Below are positions 18,594 to 26,747 of a stretch of DNA of 39,207 bases, piece by piece (positions within the stretch are counted from its first letter, which is position 1; each line of letters opens with the position of its first letter). Source of the stretch: an uncultured Bacteroides sp. (GTDB taxonomy: Bacteria > Bacillota > Clostridia > Lachnospirales > Lachnospiraceae); contig CAMBEF010000003.1 of assembly GCA_945865495.1 (NCBI GenBank), positions 1 through 39,207 on the forward strand, written 5' to 3'. The position numbers were made by a program, and so were the translations under genes. The notes beneath the pieces were generated by a model. The model was not told the DNA's origin, ran no database searches, and worked only from the letters and a program-made list of their open reading frames with translations.

Positions 18594-19339
18594 TGTCTGC
18601 TGTTCTCTTTCTTAACAAGTCTGATAAATCTGTAGTTCGTATCCATATATCTTCTGGCAAGCCTCTTAGGATCCTGCATAAGTCTGTACAGCCACTCAAG
18701 TGAGCATTTCTGCATCCACCTCGGTGCTCTCTTTATATTATCCGCATAGTAGTCAAAGCCTGCCCCTACGCCTATCATAACCGCATTGACCCTGTCTCTG
18801 TGATAGTACATCCAGCGTTCCTGCTTAGGAGCGCCAAGACCCACCCATACTACATCAGGGCGTGCATCATTAATCATCTTAACAAATTTTGCATCATCTT
18901 CGTCACTTACCGCACCAAACGGTGGCGAGAACATGCCCGCAATAATAATGTCAGGATACTTTTCTTTCAGCTTTTTCTCAAGCGTATCAAGAGTCTCCTG
19001 CGTACTTCCGTAAAAATAATGTCTGAGCTTATTCTTACCCGCATCTGCAAAAAGCTCTCCCATAAGGTCCGGTCCGGTAACCCTCACCGCATCCTCAAAG
19101 CCTCTCTGCTTTGCAACTATTGACAACGGCTTGCCGTCAGGCAGTCTCAACGCCGCTGAGTTCTGAACATTGCAATAGCTTTCATCATCATGTGACATAA
19201 CTGTTGTGTGCACATTGGACACACATATATATCTGCCCCTCAGCGCATCTATATTACCGCATATATAATCTTTAACCTGCTGCATGCTCATAATATTTAT
19301 ATTAACACCAAGGATGTTACATACTCTGTTCTCTTCCAC
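18590..19339 (-). CDS. WecG/TagA/CpsF family glycosyltransferase (GT26)
   Basis: The 249-residue protein carries the GT26 blocks: PDGKPLS, VTGPDLM, FYGSTQETL, WVGLGAPKQERWM and GVGAGFDYYADNIKRAPRWM. Members transfer N-acetylmannosamine or N-acetylmannosaminuronate as the second sugar on an undecaprenyl-pyrophosphate-linked first sugar, at the cytoplasmic membrane face. With the initiating phosphotransferase four genes earlier, it likely makes the lipid-linked disaccharide. The start is GTG at 19339 with GGAGGA 5 bases upstream. Immediately upstream lies a small inserted repeat whose 14-base flanking duplication includes this ribosome binding site and start codon. The stop overlaps the next ATG as ATGA. 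The exact sugar is not determined. Confidence 0.9.
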   Translation of the reverse strand: MEENRVCNILGVNINIMSMQQVKDYICGNIDALRGRYICVSNVHTTVMSHDDESYCNVQNSAALRLPDGKPLSIVAKQRGFEDAVRVTGPDLMGELFADAGKNKLRHYFYGSTQETLDTLEKKLKEKYPDIIIAGMFSPPFGAVSDEDDAKFVKMINDARPDVVWVGLGAPKQERWMYYHRDRVNAVMIGVGAGFDYYADNIKRAPRWMQKCSLEWLYRLMQDPKRLARRYMDTNYRFIRLVKKENSRQ

Positions 19340-19438
19340 ACTAATCCTCCATTCCTGCGCTGCCTTTTGCGCATATCAAGTTTGTGCGCAAGCACAAATC
19401 TTGCGTGTGAAAAATAGAATTTTTCACACTAATCCTCC
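19337..19438. repeat. 74-base repeat with two hairpins, flanked by 14-base direct repeats
   Basis: The 14 bases cacactaatcctcc occur at 19337-19350 and 19425-19438. On the coding strand they read GGAGGATTAGTGTG, which holds the stop of the gene before, the ribosome binding site, and the GTG of the WecG-like gene. Between them are 74 bases with a hairpin at 19381-19398 (7-base arms, gcaa loop) and one reaching 19405-19429 (perfect 11-base arms, aga loop). The layout is that of a small element inserted with target duplication, or of a junction duplication. A shortened relative lies at 24907-24951. Confidence 0.7.
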
Positions 19439-20304
19439 TGCCTCATGTATATATCATATCCGTCAACATTTTTAACGAATTCATATCCATGCATATTTAT
19501 ATCCTGATAACCCTTATGGTTCACACTTGAAAAAACGATATAATCAACATTTTTTGCTTTTGCATATACCGCCAGCTTCTCAACATCCGGTGTCTGCCGT
19601 ATCATCTCATTATGCACTACAGCCTTCATTTCTTCAAGCTCATTAAAAATATACGCATATGCATCACGTCCGTACAGAAGCCGTATCTTAGTTGTATACT
19701 GTCTCATTGAGCAAAGCATCTCATCGGGAACAACAACCGTCGGATATACTCCGGTATCTTTTGCAAGGCTGTCAGATATTATCGTGTCAGCAATATCTAT
19801 TGTTACCTGTGGAAGCTGATATTCATTCTGTGCCGGCACGTAGTTATCTTTTGAAAACATCGGTCTGCCCGACATTGCAATTACGCAGACTGTCAAAGCA
19901 AGCATGACAGCCTTCAGAATGTAATTATTAAATCTCATTACAAGCCATGTACCGCCAATGGCAATTATAACAGAAACCGGAACCAGCCAGAGTATCCTCC
20001 AGTACATTCCGTTAAGGAACCGTATACCTATAGTTCCATAGACCAAAGGGCAGAAAAATACTATAAGTATCATGACTGCAGGATACAGGAACTTATGACG
20101 GAAATGAGTGTTTTTAACACTTCCAGCCACAAGTATTATTGCCGCAATAAGCCAGTGAAACCATCCCGTACCGACAAATTTTATAAACATATTACAGATT
20201 TCAGCAAACCATCCAACCATAAAATCCGTACTCCTATGATAATATATCCTAAGATAATCTGAATACCTGATACCAGAATACATTGCATAATGCGTATACA
20301 ACAC
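19429..20304 (-). CDS. C-terminal part of a frameshifted polytopic membrane protein
   Basis: This 291-residue frame opens at a GTG (20304) with no ribosome binding site, overlapping the end of the next frame upstream. It has about four membrane helices (for example WFHWLIAAIILVAGS and WRILWLVPVSVIIAIGG) and a soluble C-terminal domain of about 130 residues. It reads as the direct continuation of the protein encoded at 20249-21415: removing 7 duplicated bases at 20268-20274 joins both into one 659-codon frame. It is therefore probably not made alone. The whole resembles large GT-C-like or DUF6077-like membrane proteins of Firmicutes glycan clusters; that family name is tentative. The TAG stop lies in the flanking repeat of the inserted element downstream. 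Confidence 0.75.
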   Translation of the reverse strand: MLYTHYAMYSGIRYSDYLRIYYHRSTDFMVGWFAEICNMFIKFVGTGWFHWLIAAIILVAGSVKNTHFRHKFLYPAVMILIVFFCPLVYGTIGIRFLNGMYWRILWLVPVSVIIAIGGTWLVMRFNNYILKAVMLALTVCVIAMSGRPMFSKDNYVPAQNEYQLPQVTIDIADTIISDSLAKDTGVYPTVVVPDEMLCSMRQYTTKIRLLYGRDAYAYIFNELEEMKAVVHNEMIRQTPDVEKLAVYAKAKNVDYIVFSSVNHKGYQDINMHGYEFVKNVDGYDIYMRQED

Positions 20305-21415
20305 ATGGCGAGCATGTCAGCCATATATACAGCGTATTCTTAATATTTCTGTATTTGGCCAGCACAACAAGTCCATAGAACCCGACAGCAAGTGCGGCTA
20401 TAACAATTCCGCCGCCTGACAGAAGTGATGACGCCATACATGAGACAAACAGCAGTACCTTTTCAGGGACCAATGTACAATCCTCATACAGCCTGTAGAG
20501 CAGATCGAGAATTACAGGCACCATCAGGCCCGCAAACACAGCCTTTCCCTGCCATATTCTTAACAGCAGCAATGACGACACCGTATGCGTTGAAGTGTAC
20601 CCAAATATATTAACAGCCGATACTATAATTGCAAATATCAGTGTCTTCTCCCAGTCATCCCTGAACAGATTAAGCCCAAGAAGCAGATATGCAAGACAGC
20701 ACAACGGCACAAGGTACATCGGCATCAGCCTGTGTGAAAGTATCGCAGGGTGGACACCGCTTATTCTGCTGCACGCCGCAACATACATTGTCCAAGGAGA
20801 CGTGTAATCTTTCTTAACCTCTCCGGTATTCCAATACATCGGATATCCGTCAATCGGATTATGCGTAAGCATCCTGTCCTCATCTGTTGCCAGAAGCTCA
20901 AGCGCAACAAACCGTGCGTCATCATCATCTGTGTGCTGGTACTTTGATGCAACCCTTGCCTGATATCCCGTAAGTATGACAAATACCGCTGCCAGCAGCG
21001 CAATCCAGAATACATAGCCTTTGCGTCCCGGCACAGTCTCCGGCTCATTAAGCCCCTGTATCTTATTATTGCTCATACCGGCATTATCCACAGCAGACTC
21101 TCCATGCTTCTTTATACGCAAAAGAGCGGCTATATATCCGGCAATTCCTGCAACTGCAAGAACAGCCAGCAGCACGCACCATACATTTACAAGCATCGTA
21201 AAAGTAGTTCTTACGGCAATCATAGGAACGGCAATAAGCTGCATAACAGCAAACATGGTTATTATACCGTACATCCATGTCTGTATTAGCAGCTTACATA
21301 TATCCGCAAAATGCAGTTTTATTCTTTTTACAAGAAACGGGCTGTATATGCCCCCCGCAATTACGGGAAGCACTACAAATAAAATCCCGGTTAATATCTT
21401 ACCTGTGAGGCTCAT
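20249..21415 (-). CDS. N-terminal part of the same frameshifted membrane protein
   Basis: The frame encodes 388 residues with about ten membrane helices. GYQARVASKYQHTDDDDARFVALELLATDED is a long acidic outer loop of the kind that binds donor in GT-C enzymes, and HTVSSLLLLRIWQGKAVFAGLMVP follows. The frame stops soon after CVVYALCNVFWYQVF, while the protein evidently continues in the frame at 19429-20304. The ATG at 21415 has GGAG 9 bases before it and overlaps the stop of the Wzz-like gene by 17 bases; a TTG two codons earlier is less likely. If the break is genuine, the product lacks its last helices and soluble domain and is probably inactive. A sequencing or assembly error is the main alternative. 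Confidence 0.75.
   Translation of the reverse strand: MSLTGKILTGILFVVLPVIAGGIYSPFLVKRIKLHFADICKLLIQTWMYGIITMFAVMQLIAVPMIAVRTTFTMLVNVWCVLLAVLAVAGIAGYIAALLRIKKHGESAVDNAGMSNNKIQGLNEPETVPGRKGYVFWIALLAAVFVILTGYQARVASKYQHTDDDDARFVALELLATDEDRMLTHNPIDGYPMYWNTGEVKKDYTSPWTMYVAACSRISGVHPAILSHRLMPMYLVPLCCLAYLLLGLNLFRDDWEKTLIFAIIVSAVNIFGYTSTHTVSSLLLLRIWQGKAVFAGLMVPVILDLLYRLYEDCTLVPEKVLLFVSCMASSLLSGGGIVIAALAVGFYGLVVLAKYRNIKNTLYIWLTCSPCVVYALCNVFWYQVFRLS
20260..20274 (-). repeat. 7-base near-duplication causing a frameshift
   Basis: On the coding strand the sequence is GGTATCA followed by GGTATTCA. Deleting the first copy (20274-20268) changes the reading to CNVFWYSDYLRIYY and restores one frame from 21415 to 19429 (1980 bases, 660 codons with stop). 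Seven bases equal one base modulo three, the exact shift required. The duplication is thus a sufficient explanation for the broken gene. Confidence 0.65.
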
Positions 21416-22478
21416 ATACAATCACTCCGCTGCCTTCAATATCATAAAGTGCCATTGTTCTGACTACATTTTCTATATCCTGCTCACGCAGTTTTCCTGC
21501 GCCTGCAACAAGTATGCTGGCATCAGCCTTCATTGCAGCTCTGTACGCACCTGCATTACCGTCTGCCGCATTGGTATCCGTCAGCGTCACTTCTGCCTTG
21601 TACCCGGCATTCTTAAAGCTTTCCTTCAACTTATCCGCTATATATTCCCCACCGTCACCTATATGTATGAGATTGATATTTATTCCGTTCAATCCGTATC
21701 TGTGCTCCAGATACAGTTCTGCCTGTTCAAGCTGTGAACAGTCATCCTCCTTAACATCCGCAAGGAGCTTAAGTCCTGCGCAGAATGCTATCTCTGCCGC
21801 AGTTCTTAACTTACCGCCAAGCAGATATATAAGCGTTATTATTACAACAGGTATGATAAATCCTATTACTCCACCAATAAATGTATTCTTAATTACCGCC
21901 TTATTGGCTGCCTGTCTCTGCTCGTCACTTGCAGTATATGTCACTGATGAACGGTCACTTCTTCCAAGCTCATACACAACATTCTCTCCGAGTATTCTGT
22001 CACATGTATTCTTAACCGCCTGTACATAATGCCCCATAAAGCTCTCAGCATCGGAATCTTCAACTATTGAATATTCGTCACTGCCAAACGGATACTGCAT
22101 TCTTGCCGTAACACTGTCCTTAGTTCCGTCATTATCGCATATGACAAGTTCTACAAATGTATCATATGTCAGAGGATACCCTGACAGCTTAACAAGTTCC
22201 GAATATGTCTCGCGGCTTGTCATAACAGCTATTAGCGTCTGTGTACGCATAAGAAGCGACTCACCTTTAACATTGCCCGAATAGTAATCAACCGAATACT
22301 GCTTTACCGTGCCCTTTAACTCTATCTTGGCAAATCTCTTCTGATATTCATCGTATTTTTTATAACCAAGGCCGCCTGCAAATACTGCCACGCATATAAC
22401 TATCAGCCACCAGAATCTCATATTGCGCTTAAATATATCTTTAAGCATATATTTTCTAACATATTCCTGCTCTGACAT
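21399..22478 (-). CDS. Wzz-like polysaccharide co-polymerase with degenerate tyrosine-kinase tail
   Basis: The 359-residue protein has one membrane helix near 22-40, an outer domain of about 155 residues, and a second helix near 201-221, the layout of Wzz/CapA chain-length regulators. GGKLRTAAEIAFCAGLKLLADVK then matches the linker that precedes the cytoplasmic BY-kinase domain of Wzc-type proteins. The next 95 residues keep kinase-like order (NINLIHIGDGGEYIADKL, then AGYKAEV, and later ASILVAGAGKLREQDIENVV) but the Walker A lysine and serine are replaced, with GDGGEY where GxGKST belongs. No tyrosine-rich tail is present. It probably controls chain length without ATP use. AAGGAG lies 6 bases before the ATG. 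It follows the initiating phosphotransferase by 16 bases. Confidence 0.78.
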   Translation of the reverse strand: MSEQEYVRKYMLKDIFKRNMRFWWLIVICVAVFAGGLGYKKYDEYQKRFAKIELKGTVKQYSVDYYSGNVKGESLLMRTQTLIAVMTSRETYSELVKLSGYPLTYDTFVELVICDNDGTKDSVTARMQYPFGSDEYSIVEDSDAESFMGHYVQAVKNTCDRILGENVVYELGRSDRSSVTYTASDEQRQAANKAVIKNTFIGGVIGFIIPVVIITLIYLLGGKLRTAAEIAFCAGLKLLADVKEDDCSQLEQAELYLEHRYGLNGININLIHIGDGGEYIADKLKESFKNAGYKAEVTLTDTNAADGNAGAYRAAMKADASILVAGAGKLREQDIENVVRTMALYDIEGSGVIVYEPHR

Positions 22479-22494
22479 AAAGCTCCTTTCACAA

Positions 22495-23910
22495 TTACTC
22501 GCCCTTAAATACTACGGCGATGGTTTTAAACAAAATCTTGATATCCAAAGCTATGCTCCAGTTGTCTATATATTTGAGGTCGAGTTTTACTACATCTTCA
22601 AAGTTGGTTATGCGGTTTCTTCCGCTGACCTGCCATAATCCGGTGATCCCCGGCTTAACGCTTAATCTTCTCTTATGATAAGTCTCATACTGCTTGAACT
22701 CGTCCACTGTCGGCGGTCTTGTTCCGACGAGGCTCATATCACCCTTAAGCACATTGAAAAACTGTGGAAGTTCATCTATGCTTGTCTTGCGGATGAACCT
22801 GCCGACCTTTGTTATTCTCGGGTCATTGTCCATCTTGAACATAAGCCCGTCCATCTTATTTTTATCCATGAGCTCTTTCTTACGATCTTCTGCATCAACA
22901 TACATTGAACGGAACTTATATATGTAAAAATATCTTCCGTTCTTACCGACTCTCTTCTGCTTGAAAAACAGAGGTCCCGGAGACTCAAGCTTAAGTATTG
23001 GTGCGAGGAATATCATGATAACTCCTGTTATTGCAAGTCCTACTATTGACCCCACAATGTCCATCAGGCGCTTTATAAAAAGCTGTCTGTAATCATATAC
23101 ATTATTGGCAAATGTTATAACCGGAATACTTCCAAGCTGGTTAATCGACTTAGAGAAGTTCGAGAACTGCTCAAGCACCTCTATGTTAAGATGCACTGTC
23201 GCGCCCATAGCCTCGAACTTGGTTACTATATCCGTAAGTGACTTGCCTGAATCATACGGAACATCTATAAAAACCTCATCTACAATCTGCTCCTTGGCAT
23301 ATGTTACCATGCTGTCAAATGTAGCCGCGACTTCAACTCCGTCTATTGTCTGTCCGACCATGTCCCTGTCTATTATGGCAATGCTGCATATCCTGTTGCC
23401 CCACACTGAATTGCTGTCCATCTCTTTGATGACCTTTGAGGCTCTGTCCAATGTTGTAACAACAAAAAGCTGCGTATTGGCACGGCTGTTCTTGTAATAC
23501 TTAAGCAGATATGTCTTAAAAAGCCTGTGTGCACCATACGTAATAACTACATTAAGGCATATCATTACCATATACACGCCACGCGACAGGTCTGAATTCT
23601 CATGCTTCAGGAATATTACAACCGCCATAACGGCTGCAATAATAATATTGGACTTAAGCACCTGGATAATCTCAATCAGCTTGCCCCTTTTGATGAATTC
23701 CTGGTTAAAATTAAACAGGAGCGCCGTGACGGCATATGCGATTACCATAGCGCTTATATCTCCGTAAAGGTCCCTTCTAAGTGCCTCATACGCTGCGCCT
23801 TTGATAAATCCAAGCCACAGATATCCCGCCATCACATAACTAAGAAGCAGACATATAAGATCTATTGCCATTATGCAAATATTCTGTATCTTCTCTCTGG
23901 ACTGATTCAT
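22495..23910 (-). CDS. Polyprenyl-phosphate sugar phosphotransferase (glycan initiation)
   Basis: The 471-residue protein has four N-terminal membrane helices (to about 120), a Rossmann-like middle (147-260), a fifth hydrophobic segment near 283-305, and the catalytic bacterial sugar transferase domain: PGPLFFKQKRVGKNG, YKFRSM near 331-336, SIDELPQFFNVLKGDMSLVGTRP with the Asp-Glu pair near 379-380, and PGITGLWQVSGR. This is the full WbaP/CpsE-type architecture. It transfers a sugar 1-phosphate from a nucleotide sugar to undecaprenyl phosphate at the cytoplasmic face, starting the repeat unit. The first sugar (glucose, galactose or an acetamido sugar) cannot be told. GGAAGGGA precedes the ATG closely. 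The Wzz-like gene 16 bases downstream strengthens the case for lipid-linked assembly. Confidence 0.93.
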   Translation of the reverse strand: MNQSREKIQNICIMAIDLICLLLSYVMAGYLWLGFIKGAAYEALRRDLYGDISAMVIAYAVTALLFNFNQEFIKRGKLIEIIQVLKSNIIIAAVMAVVIFLKHENSDLSRGVYMVMICLNVVITYGAHRLFKTYLLKYYKNSRANTQLFVVTTLDRASKVIKEMDSNSVWGNRICSIAIIDRDMVGQTIDGVEVAATFDSMVTYAKEQIVDEVFIDVPYDSGKSLTDIVTKFEAMGATVHLNIEVLEQFSNFSKSINQLGSIPVITFANNVYDYRQLFIKRLMDIVGSIVGLAITGVIMIFLAPILKLESPGPLFFKQKRVGKNGRYFYIYKFRSMYVDAEDRKKELMDKNKMDGLMFKMDNDPRITKVGRFIRKTSIDELPQFFNVLKGDMSLVGTRPPTVDEFKQYETYHKRRLSVKPGITGLWQVSGRNRITNFEDVVKLDLKYIDNWSIALDIKILFKTIAVVFKGE

Positions 23911-23949
23911 TGTTCCCTTCCACTCTTATGTCTTAATTGTCTTAACAGA

Positions 23950-24900
23950 TTACTTTTCATTAAGGAACTGCTCGATTATATAACGCGGACGTTCCTTTGT
24001 CTCCATGTATATCTTGCCTATATATTCGCCGATAACTCCGAGTGACAGCAGGATAAGTCCGCCTATTGCCCAGATTGATGCAATAATTGTTGTCCAGCCT
24101 GTTATTGTTGCTCCGGTAAAATGTCTTATAAGGCTGTATATAAGAATCACAAAACTCATAAGGAATACAAATATACCGAGATTAGTAATCATCTTTATCG
24201 GTTTGTTGCTTAATGATGTGATTCCCTCCATTGCAAATGCGAGCATCTTCTTGAGAGGATACTTGCTCTCCCCCGCAAATCTCTCGCTTCTCTCATAATA
24301 AACGACATCTGTAGGATATCCTATCATTGGGACAATGCCTCTTAAGAACAGGTTGACTTCCTTAAACTGTGCGAGCCCTTCAAGTGCTCTCTTACTCATA
24401 AGACGGTAGTCAGCGTGATTATATACGGTATTGGCTCCCATCCAGTTCATAACTTTGTAGAAGCCTTCTGCAGTTATTCTCTTAAACGGTGTATCTGTTG
24501 CACGCTTGCTTCTTACACCGTATACAATATCACATCCGTTATGGAACTTCTGAAGCATCTCATCCATTGCATTAATGTCGTCCTGAAGATCGGCATCCAT
24601 AGAAATAGCCACATCAGCGCAGTCTTTTACTGTCATAAGTCCTGCAAGAAGTGCATTCTGATGTCCTCTGTTGCGGCTGAGATTAATTCCGCCAAACAGT
24701 TCATTCTCCTGATGAAGCTTCTGTATGATACTCCAAGTTGAATCCTTTGAACCATCATTTACAAATATAACACGGCTGCGGTCTGATATAACGTTACCGG
24801 CTATAAGTGATGTCATCTTTTCTTTAAGACGTTTAGATGTCTCCGGAAGTACCTCCTCCTCGTTATAACATGGTACTACTACATAAAGTATACTGCTCAT
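23950..24900 (-). CDS. GtrB-like polyprenyl-phosphate sugar synthase (GT2)
   Basis: The 316-residue protein starts MSSILYVVVPCYNEEEVLPE and has FVNDGSKDSTW, SMDADLQDDI (DxD), and NRGHQNALLAGL, typical of the GtrB/DPM1-like GT2 group. Two membrane helices at the C-terminus (about 230-255 and 265-290) end in the IGEYIGKIYMETKERPRYII signature of GtrB. GtrB transfers glucose from UDP-glucose to undecaprenyl phosphate. The product would serve the GtrII-type and other GT-C proteins of the cluster. The start at 24900 has GGAG 7 bases upstream; longer in-frame ATGs run into the leader repeat and the previous gene and have no ribosome binding site. Confidence 0.9.
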   Translation of the reverse strand: MSSILYVVVPCYNEEEVLPETSKRLKEKMTSLIAGNVISDRSRVIFVNDGSKDSTWSIIQKLHQENELFGGINLSRNRGHQNALLAGLMTVKDCADVAISMDADLQDDINAMDEMLQKFHNGCDIVYGVRSKRATDTPFKRITAEGFYKVMNWMGANTVYNHADYRLMSKRALEGLAQFKEVNLFLRGIVPMIGYPTDVVYYERSERFAGESKYPLKKMLAFAMEGITSLSNKPIKMITNLGIFVFLMSFVILIYSLIRHFTGATITGWTTIIASIWAIGGLILLSLGVIGEYIGKIYMETKERPRYIIEQFLNEK

Positions 24901-24906
24901 TGTCTT

Positions 24907-24951
24907 CTCCATTCCTGCGCTGCTGCGCATATCTATTCCACTACAAATCTT
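24907..24951. repeat. Truncated copy of the junction repeat
   Basis: The 17 bases ctccattcctgcgctgc (24907-24923), then tgcgcatatc (24924-24933) and acaaatctt (24943-24951), match in order the element at 19347-19363, 19368-19377 and 19394-19402. This copy lacks the central hairpin and the second hairpin. It supplies the ribosome binding site of the GtrB-like gene and the last codons and stop of the GT2 gene upstream. Confidence 0.6.
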
Positions 24952-26692
24952 CATTCTTCAGTTCCATTGAACTGAGTATTGTAAAGTTGGTATCTCTTTT
25001 TGTAAGATTTCTGTTATAGTATCTGTCAGTCTGTTTGAGTACTGAGCTCCATTTTTTATTAAACTTTTCATCTTCTTCATCTATATGCCACTTCGGCTCT
25101 GCCGAAGCATTGATTACAGCCTCTGCGTATGGCACATATACAATCTTATGCATGTCACGCCACATCTGAGGTGTCTTCGCATCTTCCCCTTCATCTGCCC
25201 GGAAAGCCCTGCTGCTCTCATCGTTAAGCTGTGCAACCTTAAGACACAGATCTGCCGCTGCATATTCTACCGGCATGCTCTCGTCCAGCTGTCCTGCCGC
25301 CATATAGTCAGCCCTCCTGATAAGCGTACATGTAATATCAACACCGCTTACATCCTGAGGTGCATTAATGCGCATAAAATAACCATTGTTGCCCTTATCA
25401 AGCTGATGAAACGCATATCCGAATGATTTGTCAATTCCCATTACAAGAAATGCGTGATATATCTTATCTTCAAGATTGCTTGTTCGTGCCGCTGCCATTG
25501 CAACATCTTTTCTCTGGACATAGCCCATAAGCTGCTCAACAAGATCTTCGCTCAGTGATGTAATTCTTGAATCAAGAAGCAGAACATAATCCGCTGCCGC
25601 TGATGCCACAGCCCGGTTCACTGACGCTGCATCTGCGCCACACATCATTGCACTGAGATTGCCATATGTAAGTTTCTTTGTACACTGTCTGCACTGTTCG
25701 GCTTTAGACGCATCACCATGAATTATTATATCAACTGACGGCTTACGGTCAAGTACCGGGACATCCCTGTAATATCCATATGATGCACCGAGTTCTCCCA
25801 TCATCGGAATTCCTGCTCTCTGACAATGCTCATTAATCGACTTCACGCCTGCATGATATGCATACATCTTACTCTCGGGAACGGCCGCAGTTGAATTAAC
25901 GTGGCATCTCCAGTGATATATTACTCTTGGTACATGCGCAACATGGCGTGACTTCTCCGTACATCTGAATATAAAGTCGAAATCCTGTGCTCCGTCAAAA
26001 GGTTTCCTGAATCCTCCAACCTCTCTGGCTATTGATGTTCTCGTCATGAACATATGACATATGTAATTACAGCTTCTGAGATAATCAATATTAAAATCCG
26101 GCTTAAAATGAGGCTCAAAGAGCTTCCGGCCATCCATATCCATCTTATCCTCATCTGAGTAGACACTGTCGGCCATTGCGTCTTCATTAACAGCCTTAAC
26201 AAGATGATACAGCGCATCCGGCGTTATTACGTCATCATGATCCATAAGTGCAATGAATTCGCCGGTTGCCATCTCAAGCGCCCTGTTTGTATTCTCTGAT
26301 ATTCCGTCATTAGAATCAAGCATTTTGTATACAATTCTTGAATCCTTTGCCATGCATTGTCTGGCATATTCACCGGCTTCACTCTCACTGCCCGTTCCGT
26401 CCGCAAGACATAATTCCCAGTTAGAATACGTCTGCGCCTGAACGCAGTCAATAAGTTCTTTGAAGAACTGCAGCGGTGTATTGTACATTGGAATCAGAAT
26501 GCTGACCTTTGGTTCATGTATAAACTTTTCTTCACGCTGCCTGTTAAGTTCCTCCTGTGTAGGATTCGTATATGCGAGAAGCTTCTCATATGATCTTTTT
26601 TCTGTAAAGAAATATATTGTGCGCTTTACTGCCTTTTTGAATCCGTTTTTACGAAAATACGCCATTCCTTTACGAAAAACATGTCTGCTCAT
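24941..26692 (-). CDS. Two-domain GT2 glycosyltransferase, second domain degenerate
   Basis: The 583-residue protein has a basic N-terminal extension of about 60 residues, then a GT2 domain (VSILIPMYNTPLQFFKELIDCV, ALMDHDDVITPDALY, YSDEDKMD, DFDFIFRC, VIYHWRCH). From about residue 320 a second GT2-like half begins (VDIIIHGD, ASAAADYVLLLDSRITSL, then a late AAADLCLKVAQ) but lacks a clear DxD and the usual WGN-type motif. Known relatives make rhamnan or other polysaccharide backbones with two catalytic halves, so this copy may keep only one active site. The start at 26692 has GGAG 6 bases upstream; earlier in-frame ATGs lack one. Sugar donor unknown. Confidence 0.85.
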   Translation of the reverse strand: MSRHVFRKGMAYFRKNGFKKAVKRTIYFFTEKRSYEKLLAYTNPTQEELNRQREEKFIHEPKVSILIPMYNTPLQFFKELIDCVQAQTYSNWELCLADGTGSESEAGEYARQCMAKDSRIVYKMLDSNDGISENTNRALEMATGEFIALMDHDDVITPDALYHLVKAVNEDAMADSVYSDEDKMDMDGRKLFEPHFKPDFNIDYLRSCNYICHMFMTRTSIAREVGGFRKPFDGAQDFDFIFRCTEKSRHVAHVPRVIYHWRCHVNSTAAVPESKMYAYHAGVKSINEHCQRAGIPMMGELGASYGYYRDVPVLDRKPSVDIIIHGDASKAEQCRQCTKKLTYGNLSAMMCGADAASVNRAVASAAADYVLLLDSRITSLSEDLVEQLMGYVQRKDVAMAAARTSNLEDKIYHAFLVMGIDKSFGYAFHQLDKGNNGYFMRINAPQDVSGVDITCTLIRRADYMAAGQLDESMPVEYAAADLCLKVAQLNDESSRAFRADEGEDAKTPQMWRDMHKIVYVPYAEAVINASAEPKWHIDEEDEKFNKKWSSVLKQTDRYYNRNLTKRDTNFTILSSMELKNEDL

Positions 26693-26747
26693 CTCAATCT
26701 CCATTCCGCAGAAGCAGGAATATAACACATAGTCCTGCATAATGCAT

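Noticed and set aside
19405..19429. 11-base-pair hairpin as a terminator between the membrane gene and the WecG-like gene
   Set aside because: On the coding strand the stem is followed by GCAAGATTTG, not a T-run, and the genes appear to be one operon.
21021..21737. 238-codon open frame on the plus strand
   Set aside because: It overlaps two minus-strand genes with clear protein features, has no recognisable domain and no good ribosome binding site; it is a shadow frame.
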